Positions 9,503 to 18,681 of a stretch of DNA of 64,000 nt are shown here, one piece after another. The stretch lies in contig NZ_CP154467.1 in the NCBI RefSeq assembly GCF_039545455.1, positions 124,001-188,000 on the forward strand, written 5' to 3'. A model generated the notes under the pieces. It was not told where the DNA came from, ran no database searches, and was given only the letters and a program-made list of their open reading frames with translations. Position numbers and translations under genes: made by a program. Numbering within the stretch: the stretch's first letter is position 1; every line of letters begins with the position of its first letter. This DNA is from Brucella sp. BE17. GTDB lineage: Bacteria > Pseudomonadota > Alphaproteobacteria > Rhizobiales > Rhizobiaceae.

Positions 9503-9689
9503 TGTCGCTTCCCTGCGCAACTTGCGATTATAGTCTTGTTTTAAACGTATGGTGCCCGGATGCGGTTCCGTCCGGTCGGCTTGGTCCAGGTATTTCGATG
9601 AATCTATTCCTAGCCTAAAAATCAGAACAAAACAAGAACATTTTTGTATCGTGCTTTGCCGGGCGCGTTTTATGCGCTATGCGTGGCGG

Positions 9690-10178
9690 ATGCTCACCGT
9701 GGTCATTCCAACGCTCAATTCCGAAAAGCCGCTGGCGCACACGCTAGCCTTCCTCGTGCCTGCGGTGGTGGAAGGTCTGCTGCGCCGCGTGGTGGTAGTC
9801 GATGGCGGGTCCGGCGATGATACGCGCCTTGTCGCGGAAGGGGCGGGCTGCACGCTTTATCGCAGCGCCGAGATTATGGTAGCCCTTCGAGAGATAAGGA
9901 CACCATGGGTTTTGCTACTGTGCCCTGGCGCGACCCTTGAACCGGGCTGGGAAGAGCCAGTGCGCGATTATATACGGGAGCACACGGGTGCTGCACGATT
10001 TTCAAGGCCTGAGGATCAAGGGCTGTTAAAGAAACTCTTTGGATCGGTCGCAACACTCGATGCCGGGCTTCTGGTGCGGCTTGATGCGCTGCACCCGTTT
10101 ATTGAGGCAGGTGTGTCTTTCGATGCTCTGCCGTCCAAACTCAAACCGGTGGTTTTGCCGGTTGCGCTACTGGGTTAG
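9690..10178 (+). CDS. Short family 2 glycosyltransferase-like protein
   Basis: A 162-residue protein beginning [15 protein letters not shown], the N-terminal nucleotide-sugar-binding strand of GT2 enzymes, followed by [12 protein letters not shown], the first conserved acidic motif. It is short for the family (usually 220 or more) and resembles the compact TIGR04283-like group. The classical DxD appears replaced by LCPGATLE, so activity is uncertain. An in-frame ATG at 9672 is an alternative start. Its last 38 bases overlap the convergent ispE gene. Confidence 0.65.
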   Translation: MLTVVIPTLNSEKPLAHTLAFLVPAVVEGLLRRVVVVDGGSGDDTRLVAEGAGCTLYRSAEIMVALREIRTPWVLLLCPGATLEPGWEEPVRDYIREHTGAARFSRPEDQGLLKKLFGSVATLDAGLLVRLDALHPFIEAGVSFDALPSKLKPVVLPVALLG

Positions 10179-11055
10179 AGCGCGTTTGCATCACGAACCA
10201 CCCGGGATGCCGCGCATGAATGGCTGTGGCAGCACGGGCGGCTTTTTCATCATCGGCGAAAATGCCGAAACACGTCGCCCCGGAACCCGACATCTGTGCG
10301 TAAAGCGCATTGTTTTCACGCAACAGCTCCATATTAAGCGCAATTTGTGGCGCAAGCGAAAGTGCTGCGGGCAGAAGATCGTTGCGGGTCGATGCAAGCC
10401 ATTGGCACAATGTCGCCGTATCGGTTGCGGGTACGGATGCGAGCGGGGCATTATCGCGGTTTTTGAGCGCACTGAATACTGAAGGTGTCGATAAAGCTGT
10501 GCCGTCATTGACAAGCAGCAGTGGCAGCGATGGCAGATGAACCGGCGCGAGTACATCGCCGATGCCGCGCACGGCGAGTGATGTGTCAAAAGCCGTTCCA
10601 TGCAGGCACATGGGCAGGTCGGCACCGAGTGTTAGACCGATCTGTGCGAGCGTATTGATACCCACCTCAAGCTGCCAGAACTCTGCCAGCGCCAAAAGCG
10701 TTGCCGCAGCATCGCTCGATCCGCCGCCAATGCCGGAGGCGATCGGAAGGTTCTTTTCAAGATGGATCGCAACAGGCGGCAGTTCACGCCCGAAATTCGC
10801 ACGCAAGACATCACGGGCTTTGAGCACCAGATTTGTGGTGTCGAGCGGAATGGTTCTGGCAAAAGCGCCGCTGACAGTGAAGCTGTCATTTTCGGACGCT
10901 TTAATGGTGATATGGTCGCCATGGGCTGCAAACACCACCATCATGTCAAGCAGATGATAGCCGTCGTCACGGCGACCCGTCACATGCAGCGCCAGATTGA
11001 TCTTGGCGGGCGCTAGGCGGCTGACGGGTTTATTCTTCAGGGATGCGGCAAACAT
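10141..11055 (-). CDS. ispE: 4-diphosphocytidyl-2-C-methyl-D-erythritol kinase
   Basis: A 304-residue GHMP kinase of the MEP isoprenoid pathway that phosphorylates CDP-methylerythritol. It shows the N-terminal [19 protein letters not shown] motif (residues 16-34) and the ATP-binding loop [18 protein letters not shown] at 104-121. The pathway's first enzyme, DXS, is also in this window at 47.3 kb. The 3' end overlaps the convergent glycosyltransferase gene by 38 bases. A small membrane-protein gene lies 12 bases upstream on the same strand. Confidence 0.95.
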   Translation of the reverse strand: MFAASLKNKPVSRLAPAKINLALHVTGRRDDGYHLLDMMVVFAAHGDHITIKASENDSFTVSGAFARTIPLDTTNLVLKARDVLRANFGRELPPVAIHLEKNLPIASGIGGGSSDAAATLLALAEFWQLEVGINTLAQIGLTLGADLPMCLHGTAFDTSLAVRGIGDVLAPVHLPSLPLLLVNDGTALSTPSVFSALKNRDNAPLASVPATDTATLCQWLASTRNDLLPAALSLAPQIALNMELLRENNALYAQMSGSGATCFGIFADDEKAARAATAIHARHPGWFVMQTRSNPVAQPAKPPV

Positions 11056-11067
11056 GCGAGGGGCGGG

Positions 11068-11253
11068 CTAGTCGTTTTTAACGCGGTATTCGCCCGTCTT
11101 TGGGTCCTGCACCAGGGTGCCATTTGCGCGGTTCTGCGCTTCCTTTTCCGCCTGGCGTACGCGCTGCGTAACACGTGTGGCCTCGCGCTTGAACGAGCGG
11201 TAGCCGTACCACGCAGCAGCAATGATCAGCAGCAGGAAGATGATCTGTGGCAT
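11068..11253 (-). CDS. Small single-helix membrane protein
   Basis: A 61-residue protein with an N-terminal hydrophobic helix (residues 3-17, PQIIFLLLIIAAAWYGY), a basic amphipathic segment and a C-terminal part ending GTLVQDPKTGEYRVKND. The pattern VQDPKTGxYR resembles small conserved proteins of rhizobia, but I know no function. It lies 12 bases upstream of ispE on the same strand and may share its transcript. Confidence 0.65.
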   Translation of the reverse strand: MPQIIFLLLIIAAAWYGYRSFKREATRVTQRVRQAEKEAQNRANGTLVQDPKTGEYRVKND

Positions 11254-11335
11254 GGCTGTAATCCTCAGACTCTCGTAATGGCGAAATAACCGCCTCTTAT
11301 AATTATGGCACTATATCATGGATTAACAAAGGAAC

Positions 11336-12205
11336 TCAAAGCCCGTAGCGACCCCAGAGTGCTTTTTCTTCGGCAACCGATAAAAGCCCGTCGCCAAGAT
11401 GCGCTGCGATGGCGGCCGGATCAGCGCTCAATCCAATGCCAATTCCCGGTGCCTTGCGTCCAAGCAGACCGCGCTTGGGCTCGATCAGCTTGAGCTTGAC
11501 CTTGTCGCCATAGGACTTGCGTAGAAAACTGCGCATGTCGCCAAGCGCGTCGATGAGGCCGAGTTCCTTTGCCTTTATGCCGGTCCAGAACAGGCCGGTA
11601 AAAAGATCGGCATCATCTGCAAGCTTTGCGCCGCGCCGCGCCTTTACCATGTCGATAAAAGTCTGGTGGATTTCCAGTTGCAGCGATTTGAGACGTTCAA
11701 CATCTTCCAACTTTTCCGGCTGAAACGGATCAAGCGTGGCTTTGTTTTCGCCAGCCGTGTAGACGCGGCGCTCGACGCCAATCTTTTTGAGCAGTCCGGT
11801 AAAGCCGAACGAGGAAGACACCACGCCAATGGAGCCGACAATGGATGAGGGATCGGCAATGATTTCGTCGCCTGCAACCGCAATCATATAGCCACCCGAT
11901 GCTGCGACATCCTCGGCAAAGACATAGACTTTCTTCTGCTTTTCGTCAGCCAGATCGCGAATGCGGCGATAGATCAGCCGCGATTGCACCGGCGAGCCGC
12001 CGGGCGAGTTGATCGAGATTGCCACAGCGGGCGCTTCGTTGTCAGCAAAGGCCTTTTCCAGAACTGCTGCCGCGCTTTCCAGCGAGAGTGTTGGGCGCAG
12101 CGACGAGCCGCCGGGCATGATCGTTCCATGCAGGCGCACAACGGGGATTTCGATTTCTTTTGAACGAAAACGGCGGGGAATAAAGCGCGTCAAAAGGCCA
12201 GCCAC
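11336..12205 (-). CDS. S49 family serine peptidase (SppA/SohB-like)
   Basis: A 289-residue protease of the signal-peptide-peptidase A / SohB type. The nucleophile is S103 in DVAASGGYM and the general base is K155 in AGENKATLDP, giving the Ser-Lys dyad. The substrate strand motif INSPGGSPVQS is at residues 65-75. There is no clear signal peptide or membrane helix at the N-terminus, unlike E. coli SppA, so location is uncertain. Members degrade membrane-released peptides; its targets here are unknown. Confidence 0.88.
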   Translation of the reverse strand: MAGLLTRFIPRRFRSKEIEIPVVRLHGTIMPGGSSLRPTLSLESAAAVLEKAFADNEAPAVAISINSPGGSPVQSRLIYRRIRDLADEKQKKVYVFAEDVAASGGYMIAVAGDEIIADPSSIVGSIGVVSSSFGFTGLLKKIGVERRVYTAGENKATLDPFQPEKLEDVERLKSLQLEIHQTFIDMVKARRGAKLADDADLFTGLFWTGIKAKELGLIDALGDMRSFLRKSYGDKVKLKLIEPKRGLLGRKAPGIGIGLSADPAAIAAHLGDGLLSVAEEKALWGRYGL

Positions 12206-12284
12206 ATGTAACTCCTGTCAATCAATTGAGCGCTATGTAGGAAGTTATGGGCGCGACATAAAGAAAGGCCAGTGATTTTTCTTA

Positions 12285-13463
12285 TCAAGGGCGCGGTTTT
12301 GCGAGAATGCGCAGCAATATATAACCACAGATCGCGGAAAGAACAGACCCTGCCAGAACGCCGATCTTGGTTTCCGCCAGCATGAGTTCGGATGGAAAAG
12401 ACAGTAGGCCGATGAAAATACTCATCGTGAAGCCAATACCGCACAGGATCGCTGTGCCATAAAGCTGGCCCCAACTGGCACCCATCGGTTTCTGCGCAAT
12501 GCCCGTTTTGATCGCCAGCCACGCCGCACCAAAGACGCCAAACTGCTTGCCGACAAACAGACCGAGCAAAATGCCGAGCGTTAATGTGTCGGTGAGTACC
12601 GAAGGACTGAGACCGGAAAAGGAAATGCCCGCATTGGCGAAGCCGAACAGCGGCACAATGATGAACGCAACAGGCTTCGACAGCGCGTGTTCGAGACTAT
12701 GCAAGGGCGAGCTCATATCGTCCGGTCTTGCCTTGGCCGGTTTGAGCGGGACCATGAGGGCAGTAACGACACCTGCAACGGTTGCATGCACACCGGAATT
12801 GAACACGAAAAACCACAGCGCCGCACCGCCGATGAGATAGGGCCATAATTTTGCAACGCCTAAACGGTTGAGCGCAAAAAGAAGAGCCGCCGCGGCAAAG
12901 GCTGCTCCAAGATAGGGGAACGCGATTTCCGCTGTATAAAAAATCGCGATAATCACGACCGCTGCCAGATCATCGAGGATGGCTAACGTTGCCAGAAACA
13001 CTTTCAGACTTGATGGCACACGCGAGCCGAGAAGTGAAATAACGCCGAGCGCAAACGCGATGTCAGTGGCCGAGGGTACCGCCCAGCCGCGCAGTTTGTC
13101 CGCATCGTTATGGTTGAAGGCGACAAAGATCAGCGCTGGTACGATCACGCCGCCCGCAGCCGCAATGCCCGGAAGCACTCGGTTGGGCCAGCTTGCAAGC
13201 TGGCCGTCGAGAAATTCACGCTTGATCTCAAGCCCCACCAGCAGGAAGAAGATCGCCATTAGCGCATCATTGATCCAGTGCGAGACGCTGAGCGGACCGA
13301 TGTAGAGATGCAGCGCCTCGAAATAAATCTTTGCCAAGGGTGAATTGGCGACGATGAGCGCCAGTGCCGCAGCCCCCATCAGCACGATGCCGCCTGCGGA
13401 TTCGCTGTCGAGAAAACGGCGCATGATGGAGACGGGGCGGGCGGATGGCGGTGGATTGTTCAT
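12285..13463 (-). CDS. nhaA: Na+/H+ antiporter NhaA
   Basis: A 392-residue polytopic inner-membrane antiporter exchanging two protons for one sodium ion. The paired aspartates of the ion-binding site are in [18 protein letters not shown]. The N-terminal [19 protein letters not shown] and the helix-IV segment [20 protein letters not shown] are family hallmarks. The start at 13463 ([10 protein letters not shown]) is preferred over 13502, since the longer version would overlap the preceding gene and adds nothing recognisable. The monooxygenase-like gene ends 10 bases upstream. Confidence 0.93.
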   Translation of the reverse strand: MNNPPPSARPVSIMRRFLDSESAGGIVLMGAAALALIVANSPLAKIYFEALHLYIGPLSVSHWINDALMAIFFLLVGLEIKREFLDGQLASWPNRVLPGIAAAGGVIVPALIFVAFNHNDADKLRGWAVPSATDIAFALGVISLLGSRVPSSLKVFLATLAILDDLAAVVIIAIFYTAEIAFPYLGAAFAAAALLFALNRLGVAKLWPYLIGGAALWFFVFNSGVHATVAGVVTALMVPLKPAKARPDDMSSPLHSLEHALSKPVAFIIVPLFGFANAGISFSGLSPSVLTDTLTLGILLGLFVGKQFGVFGAAWLAIKTGIAQKPMGASWGQLYGTAILCGIGFTMSIFIGLLSFPSELMLAETKIGVLAGSVLSAICGYILLRILAKPRP

Positions 13464-13473
13464 ACGGGTCTTT

Positions 13474-13773
13474 TCAGATAGCGGCTGAAAGGCCAATTTC
13501 ATAAAGCTTTAGGTCGCGATTTATAATACCAAGGGTAGGCCATGTCGAGCGCCACGCGGCAATATGAGCAGAGGAAAAATGGCTATCGAGTGCGGCACGA
13601 TCGAGCCAGATTTCTTTGACGTGGATCAAACCTGCATCAAGAATATCCTCGGCATAACTATAGTCAACGCAGCCGCTTTCAGCGCGGCTTGCCTCGATCA
13701 TGCGGCGCATGGCAGGACGCGCTTGGTCGAGATTCTCAGGTGGCAGGCGAACCGTCCCGACAATGAGCAGCAT
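13474..13773 (-). CDS. Antibiotic biosynthesis monooxygenase (ABM) domain protein
   Basis: A 99-residue single-domain protein of the ABM/YgiN dimeric ferredoxin-like fold: an N-terminal strand [11 protein letters not shown], a helix with [21 protein letters not shown], and [19 protein letters not shown] near the middle with the conserved HF pair. Such proteins are small quinol or heme-type monooxygenases, or act in quinone detoxification. The substrate here is unknown. The start follows AAAGGACC. It sits 10 bases before nhaA and 19 bases after the methyltransferase gene, suggesting one transcript. Confidence 0.82.
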   Translation of the reverse strand: MLLIVGTVRLPPENLDQARPAMRRMIEASRAESGCVDYSYAEDILDAGLIHVKEIWLDRAALDSHFSSAHIAAWRSTWPTLGIINRDLKLYEIGLSAAI

Positions 13774-13792
13774 TTCTGGTCCTTTCACCCTG

Positions 13793-14587
13793 TCACAACA
13801 GGTTTGCGAGCCCGTTATTGATCGCAGTGGCGCGGGGCGTAAAACCATTGCCGTGATCTTGGTGCAGGACAAGGGCAGGCATCAGCGAGAGGCCTGCGCG
13901 GCTGGCGCGTGTTCCGATAACGACGATGCGAATGGCCGCACTCTCATGGCGCGGCTGCACCGGCACGATTTTCAATGCGCCGAATCGACCTGCAAGCGCA
14001 TCCAGTATCGCTCCGATCGAGCCAGGGCGAGCAATAATGGAAATGCCGCCGCCGGGTTTCACGATAGCTGCTGCCGTGCGCATCCACTGCTCGAACATGC
14101 CCTCGGGCATGACATGGGCTTCAGCCTTGAGCGGATCGGGTGTGGCCCGATCACGCGCCTCATTGAAGGGTGGGTTCATGATGGCGAAATCGAAGGCATT
14201 GTCCAAAAGACCGACAGCGACGCGCGCCTTGCCGGTCAATGCCACATCGGCTTCCAGCACATCCACACGTTCTGCCAGCGCTTGATTGAGCGGATGGGCT
14301 ACCGTCTTATGCGCAAATCGCGCCATGAAGGCTGAGCGCTCGACCAGCGTGACCTTTGCCTGTTTACAGCGAGCGGCAACCGCAATCCCTGCAGCACCGG
14401 CTCCAGCACCGAGATCAACAAGACGGCCTGCGAAACCGCCGGGCACGCTGCTGGCCAATATCATCGCATCAACGCCTGAGCGATGGCCTTTTAACGCGGG
14501 CTGGACGAGATGAAATGTTCCACGGTGGAACACATCCAGCGTTTCCCCGATTTCCGCTTGCTCTGCCTGTGAACAATTATTTGTCAT
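13793..14587 (-). CDS. Small-domain SAM methyltransferase (TrmN6/YfiC-like)
   Basis: A 264-residue class I methyltransferase. It has the SAM-binding glycine motif VDLGAGAGAAGIAVAAR and the catalytic motif MNPPFN, an NPPF/Y type used for methylation of exocyclic amino groups. The fold and LVQPALKGHRSGVDAMILA N-terminus match the YfiC/TrmN6 group that makes m6A37 in tRNA1(Val); that target is inferred from E. coli. The ATG at 14587 lies inside the end of the upstream DUF2007 gene (11-base overlap), so the two are probably translationally coupled. Confidence 0.83.
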   Translation of the reverse strand: MTNNCSQAEQAEIGETLDVFHRGTFHLVQPALKGHRSGVDAMILASSVPGGFAGRLVDLGAGAGAAGIAVAARCKQAKVTLVERSAFMARFAHKTVAHPLNQALAERVDVLEADVALTGKARVAVGLLDNAFDFAIMNPPFNEARDRATPDPLKAEAHVMPEGMFEQWMRTAAAIVKPGGGISIIARPGSIGAILDALAGRFGALKIVPVQPRHESAAIRIVVIGTRASRAGLSLMPALVLHQDHGNGFTPRATAINNGLANLL

Positions 14588-14807
14588 GATTGCGTAATTC
14601 GTGTTCCAGCCCGGCATCGACAAGGTAACGTTTGGCTTCATTCAGCCGCTCGTCTTCGACCAGAAGGCGGCGCGGCAGGATGCCGAGCGACCCCTCAATG
14701 ATGCTCATATTGGTATCGGCGATGAAATAGGCTATTCCGGCCTCCTTCATCAAGCTCTCTATAAAAGACAGCAAAACGGAATCATTGGTTCTAATCAGTT
14801 CGCGCAT
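14577..14807 (-). CDS. DUF2007 family protein
   Basis: A 76-residue soluble protein beginning MRELIRTNDSVLLSFIESLMKEAG, typical of DUF2007, a small GlnB-like fold suspected of a signalling role. The middle carries the usual GSLGILPRRLLV segment before LNEAKRYLVDAG. Start 14807 is chosen because it aligns with the family N-terminus. It overlaps the following methyltransferase gene by 11 bases. The polyprenyl synthase gene is divergent, 139 bases away. Confidence 0.8.
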   Translation of the reverse strand: MRELIRTNDSVLLSFIESLMKEAGIAYFIADTNMSIIEGSLGILPRRLLVEDERLNEAKRYLVDAGLEHELRNHDK

Positions 14808-14946
14808 TGCAACAATGTGTAACCAATAGACCGCATTGACAATGGCTTGCGTCAATGTTGAACAGGGCAAATGGGTGGCTGGGTATGGATTTTACATCTT
14901 GAGCAATCCGACTGGCTTAAATAGGGTGGCGGCCCATCAAGGAGTA

Positions 14947-15969
14947 ATGGCATTGGGTGTGGTTTTGAATCTCGACGCAAACAACAACCGGCAGGGATCG
15001 GTCCAACCGCTGGTCGATCTGACAAAAGCCGATATGGGGCGCGTGAACGAGATGATCCTGTCGCGTGCGGGATCTGACGTCGAAATGATTCCCGAAGTCG
15101 CCAATCACCTGATTTCGTCGGGCGGCAAGCGCCTGCGTCCCATGATGACTTTGGCAGCAGCCCGCATGTTCGGCTATGAAGGCGACGGCCATGTGCGACT
15201 TGCCACCGCCGTCGAGTTCATGCACACGGCAACGCTTCTGCATGACGATGTGGTCGATGAAAGCGATCTTCGCCGGGGAAGAAGCACAGCGCGCATGATC
15301 TGGGGTAATCAGGCAAGCGTGCTTGTGGGCGACTTCCTTCTGGGGCAGGCTTTCAAGATGATGGTCGATGTTGGCTCTCTTGCAGCGCTCGACGTACTTG
15401 CGACCTCGGCCTCGGTTATCGCTGAAGGCGAAGTCATGCAGCTTGCCGCTGCCAAGAACATGGATACTTCCGAGGATGACTATCTCGCCGTCATCAAGGC
15501 GAAGACCGCAGCCCTTTTCTCTGCTGCCGCAGAAGTTGGCCCGATCATCGCCGATGCAGGCGATGCAGCACGTGCAGCACTTAGCAATTACGGCCTCAAC
15601 CTCGGCCTTGCCTTCCAGCTTGTCGATGATGCGCTTGATTATGGTGGTTCGGCTGCCGATCTTGGCAAGAATACGGGCGATGATTTCCGGGAGGGCAAGA
15701 TCACGCTGCCGGTTATTCTAAGCTATCGCCGAGGCAATGATGAGGAACGCGCTTTCTGGAAACACGCGATTGAAGAGGGCGCCAGCGATGATGCCTCGCT
15801 TGAAAAAGCCATTGGTCTGATGACCAAACATGGCGCGATTGCCGAAACCGTACAGCGTGCGCGCCATTTTGGTGAAGTCGCGCGAAATGCGCTCTCGCCG
15901 CTCAAATCGACGCCGCAAAAGGATGCGCTCATTGAGGTGATCGATTTTTGCATCAGTCGCGTTAACTGA
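14947..15969 (+). CDS. ispB: Polyprenyl diphosphate synthase (octa/decaprenyl type)
   Basis: A 340-residue trans-prenyltransferase that builds the ubiquinone side chain from isopentenyl diphosphate. The first Asp-rich motif is LLHDDVVDESDLRRG, with the following RRG characteristic of the family, and the second is FQLVDDALDYGG. Product length (C40 or C50) cannot be read from the sequence. Alphaproteobacteria usually make C50. The ATG at 14947 sits just after AAGGAGTA. The UbiA enzyme that uses the product is at 32.6 kb. Confidence 0.9.
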   Translation: MALGVVLNLDANNNRQGSVQPLVDLTKADMGRVNEMILSRAGSDVEMIPEVANHLISSGGKRLRPMMTLAAARMFGYEGDGHVRLATAVEFMHTATLLHDDVVDESDLRRGRSTARMIWGNQASVLVGDFLLGQAFKMMVDVGSLAALDVLATSASVIAEGEVMQLAAAKNMDTSEDDYLAVIKAKTAALFSAAAEVGPIIADAGDAARAALSNYGLNLGLAFQLVDDALDYGGSAADLGKNTGDDFREGKITLPVILSYRRGNDEERAFWKHAIEEGASDDASLEKAIGLMTKHGAIAETVQRARHFGEVARNALSPLKSTPQKDALIEVIDFCISRVN

Positions 15970-16283
15970 CGCAGCGGAATGTGCAAAGATTAAAAGCTTA
16001 GCGGCCCTTCTGGACGCTGCGCTTGTACTTAACCGCTCACATCGAGTTCACCCCAAAATGCGGCCTCGCCCCGTTGAATAAAGTCGCACGCAAAAATCCA
16101 AACCGAAACACCGCCTCACAGATGCTTTTCTTGCGTCTCGATCCCAAAAAGGCCATGCTTTAAGAATCTCTGGGAATATCGGTTTTGCACTTATCTGGTC
16201 ACAATTTTGCAAAGGCACAATATTGGGATCGGTTTTGAGCAAGGATATGCAATAGACAACAGGTGAATTGGAAGGCAGGCTTT
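15970..16283. other. Intergenic region, no gene seen
   Basis: A 314-base gap between the polyprenyl synthase and the large TPR gene. It holds no open frame with coding character, no tRNA and no strong hairpin with a U-tract. AT-rich stretches at 16160-16250 may contain the promoter of the TPR gene, but I find no convincing -35/-10 pair. Confidence 0.5.
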
Positions 16284-18098
16284 ATGGGGCAGGGAACGAA
16301 AAAGCGGCTCTTTTATGGATTGGTTCTGTCGCTTCTGGCAAGCATTGCGCTGCCTTCTGGTGCGGCACTTGCCAAGACTGCTGCCGAACCCGCACCGTCC
16401 GTTCGCGCCGGGTCCTTCGCTGGCGCCTATCTTGCCGCTCGCACCGCCGAAACCGATAATAACCTGCCCGCAGCCGCCGATTTCTATCGACAGGCCATGG
16501 CTTTTGATCCGAAGAACAGTCAGGTCAAGCAGGACCTGATGCTGGTGCTGCTCACCGAAGGCAAGTTCAAGGAGGCGCTGCCGCTCGCCTCTGAATTGCA
16601 GAATGTGCCGGAACTGGAACGGTTTTCGCGTGTGGCGCTTGCCGTCGATGCGATTTCCAAAAAACAGTACCGCAAGGTCGGTCCGCTCCTTATGCTCTCG
16701 CTGCGCTCGGATATGGATCGCCTTACGACAGGTTTGATCGGTAGCTGGGTCAAGGTAGCGCAGGGTAATCCAAAGCAGGGGCTGGCCGATGTGCGCAAGC
16801 TTGACGGTCCGCCGTGGTATGGTCTTTTCCGGGCCTATAATTCGGCATTGATGGCCGATCTTGCTGGGCGCAAGCAGGAAGCACGCGATTTTTACCAGCA
16901 AGCGCTCGATGATCGCGCCGGTGGAGGCACTGCGCCCGACACCTACGAGCGCATCGTCATGAGCTATGCCTCCTTCAAGCTCCGGCAGGGCGATAAGGAA
17001 GGTGCGATCGAGACCTTGAAGGAAGCCGAGGAACTCTTGAACGGTCGCATGGCGCTTGCCGAAATGCGCGAGGGCATCGAGACGGGACGCAAATATGACC
17101 GCCTGATCGAAAACCCGCAGCAGGGTGCTGCAGAGGTACTCTACACGCTGGGCACTGCGATCAGCCGCGGTGGCGGCGAGGCTTTTGCGAAACTCTATTT
17201 GCAGATGGCCTTGATCCTGCGTCCTGATCACGATGCGACGCTGTTCCAGCTTGGAGATATTTCGGCCAAGTTGCGTCGGCCTGATGCGGCTATCGACTTT
17301 TACGCACGCGTGCCGGAAAAATCGCCCTATGGCCGTGACGCGGAAATGCAGCGCGCGCTCAATCTTGCCGATAATGATCGTTCCGCCGATGCGATCGCGC
17401 AGCTAAAAATCCTGCTGTCGCATGACGAGAACGATATGCGCAGCTATCTGGCGCTGGGCGGCGTCTATGCGCAGGACAAGAATTTCGCCGATGCGGCAAA
17501 GATTTACGACAAGGCAGTTGAGCGTATAAAAACACCGGAACGTAAGGACTGGACGGTCTTCTATCAGCGCGGCATCGCCTATGAGCGCTTGAAGCAATGG
17601 GAAAAGGCGGAGCCGAATTTCAACAAGGCGCTGGAGCTTTATCCTGACCAACCACAGGTGCTCAACTATCTTGGCTATTCCTGGGTGGATCGTGGCGAAA
17701 ACCTTGATGAGGCGCTTCTGATGATCAAGCGTGCGGTCGATCTGCGCCCGCAGGACGGTTATATCGTCGATTCGCTTGGTTGGGCTTATTACCAGCTTGG
17801 CCGCTACCAGGAAGCGGCCATCGAGCTCGAAAAAGCGGTCAAGTTGCGTCCGGAAGATCCGACACTCAACGATCATCTGGGTGATGCCTACTGGCGTACC
17901 GGTCGCCAGCTCGAAGCAACCTTCCAGTGGAATCATGCCATTGCCAGCAAACCGGAACCCGAAGAGCTGGCAAAAATCGAAGAAAAACTAAAAAAGGGCC
18001 TTTCCGACGATCCGCTCCCTTCGCAAGCCAAGGCGCAGGATGAGCAGCCAGACAAAAAGCCTGAACCAGCAAAAGAACCTGAGAGCAAACCGGAATAA
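16284..18098 (+). CDS. Exported tetratricopeptide repeat protein
   Basis: A 604-residue protein with a signal peptide (KKR, then a hydrophobic core, then GAALAKT near residue 30) followed by about ten TPR units through most of its length. The best are near residues 410-540, with repeats such as AEPNFNKALELYPDQPQVL and AAIELEKAVKLRPEDPTL. The C-terminus is a Lys/Glu/Pro-rich tail. TPR arrays mediate protein contacts. An outer-membrane or periplasmic scaffold is inferred, the partner is unknown. The ATG at 16284 after GGCAGG is preferred to a GTG at 16263. A strong terminator follows. Confidence 0.82.
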   Translation: MGQGTKKRLFYGLVLSLLASIALPSGAALAKTAAEPAPSVRAGSFAGAYLAARTAETDNNLPAAADFYRQAMAFDPKNSQVKQDLMLVLLTEGKFKEALPLASELQNVPELERFSRVALAVDAISKKQYRKVGPLLMLSLRSDMDRLTTGLIGSWVKVAQGNPKQGLADVRKLDGPPWYGLFRAYNSALMADLAGRKQEARDFYQQALDDRAGGGTAPDTYERIVMSYASFKLRQGDKEGAIETLKEAEELLNGRMALAEMREGIETGRKYDRLIENPQQGAAEVLYTLGTAISRGGGEAFAKLYLQMALILRPDHDATLFQLGDISAKLRRPDAAIDFYARVPEKSPYGRDAEMQRALNLADNDRSADAIAQLKILLSHDENDMRSYLALGGVYAQDKNFADAAKIYDKAVERIKTPERKDWTVFYQRGIAYERLKQWEKAEPNFNKALELYPDQPQVLNYLGYSWVDRGENLDEALLMIKRAVDLRPQDGYIVDSLGWAYYQLGRYQEAAIELEKAVKLRPEDPTLNDHLGDAYWRTGRQLEATFQWNHAIASKPEPEELAKIEEKLKKGLSDDPLPSQAKAQDEQPDKKPEPAKEPESKPE

Positions 18099-18110
18099 GG
18101 TTTTCGAAAT

Positions 18111-18142
18111 GCCGGGAAATCAATCTGATTTCCCGGCTTTTT
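18111..18142 (+). terminator. Intrinsic terminator after the TPR gene
   Basis: Perfect 12-base arms GCCGGGAAATCA and TGATTTCCCGGC with an ATC loop, followed by TTTTTC. It separates the TPR gene from the Rrf2 operon. Confidence 0.92.
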
Positions 18143-18187
18143 CAATTGTGTCGCGTCTCTTCATTAAATGACGCCGGCAGAACAACG

Positions 18188-18222
18188 TTGACATTACCTC
18201 AATTCGTAACATAATAAGTTAC
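18188..18222 (+). promoter_or_regulatory. Promoter and inverted-repeat operator of the Rrf2 operon
   Basis: TTGACA (18188-18193) and CATAAT (18210-18215) are spaced by 16 bases, close to the sigma-70 consensus. The inverted repeat GTAAC-N7-GTTAC (18206-18222) covers the -10 box and ends exactly before the ATG at 18223. The predicted transcription start falls at or within a base or two of that ATG, so the mRNA may be leaderless. An Rrf2 protein binding here would autoregulate. Confidence 0.6.
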
Positions 18223-18681
18223 ATGAAAAGAGACAGCCGCCTTTCCCTTGTCCTGCATGCACTGCTGCATATGGCAGAACGCGACGAGCCGATGACTTCG
18301 GACGCGCTTGCGCAATGCGTATCCACCAATCCGGTCGTTGTGCGCCGCACCATGGGCCTGTTGCGCGAGGCGGGGCTTGTGGCTTCGGATCGCGGGCATT
18401 CGGGCGGCTGGCGTATCATTGCCGATCTTTCCAAGGTTAGCCTCAGGCAGTTGCACGAGGCGCTAGGGGAGCCGCATGTCTTTGCCATCGGCAACAGAAG
18501 CGAAAACCCGCAATGCCTCGTCGAACAGGCGGTCAATGCGGCGCTCGACGATGCTTTTGAACAGGCTGAAGCGCTGTTGCTGGAGCGTTTTGCGCAAGTC
18601 TCGCTGGCTGATCTGGCCGCTGATTTTGCAAAGAGACACGCGCAATGGCGCGCAAACAAGCAATCCCAAAAGGAACACTGA
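18223..18681 (+). CDS. Rrf2 family transcriptional regulator
   Basis: A 152-residue winged-helix regulator starting KRDSRLSLVLHALLHMA with the Rrf2 wing SGGWRIIADLSKVSLRQLHEAL. It is of the YwnA type: the three-cysteine Fe-S cluster of IscR/NsrR is absent, with only C32 in the DNA-binding half and C98 in the dimerisation half, so a thiol-based sensing mode is possible. No ribosome site precedes the ATG, consistent with a leaderless transcript. The downstream flavoprotein gene begins at the base after its stop, indicating an operon. The ligand or stress signal is unknown. Confidence 0.85.
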   Translation: MKRDSRLSLVLHALLHMAERDEPMTSDALAQCVSTNPVVVRRTMGLLREAGLVASDRGHSGGWRIIADLSKVSLRQLHEALGEPHVFAIGNRSENPQCLVEQAVNAALDDAFEQAEALLLERFAQVSLADLAADFAKRHAQWRANKQSQKEH

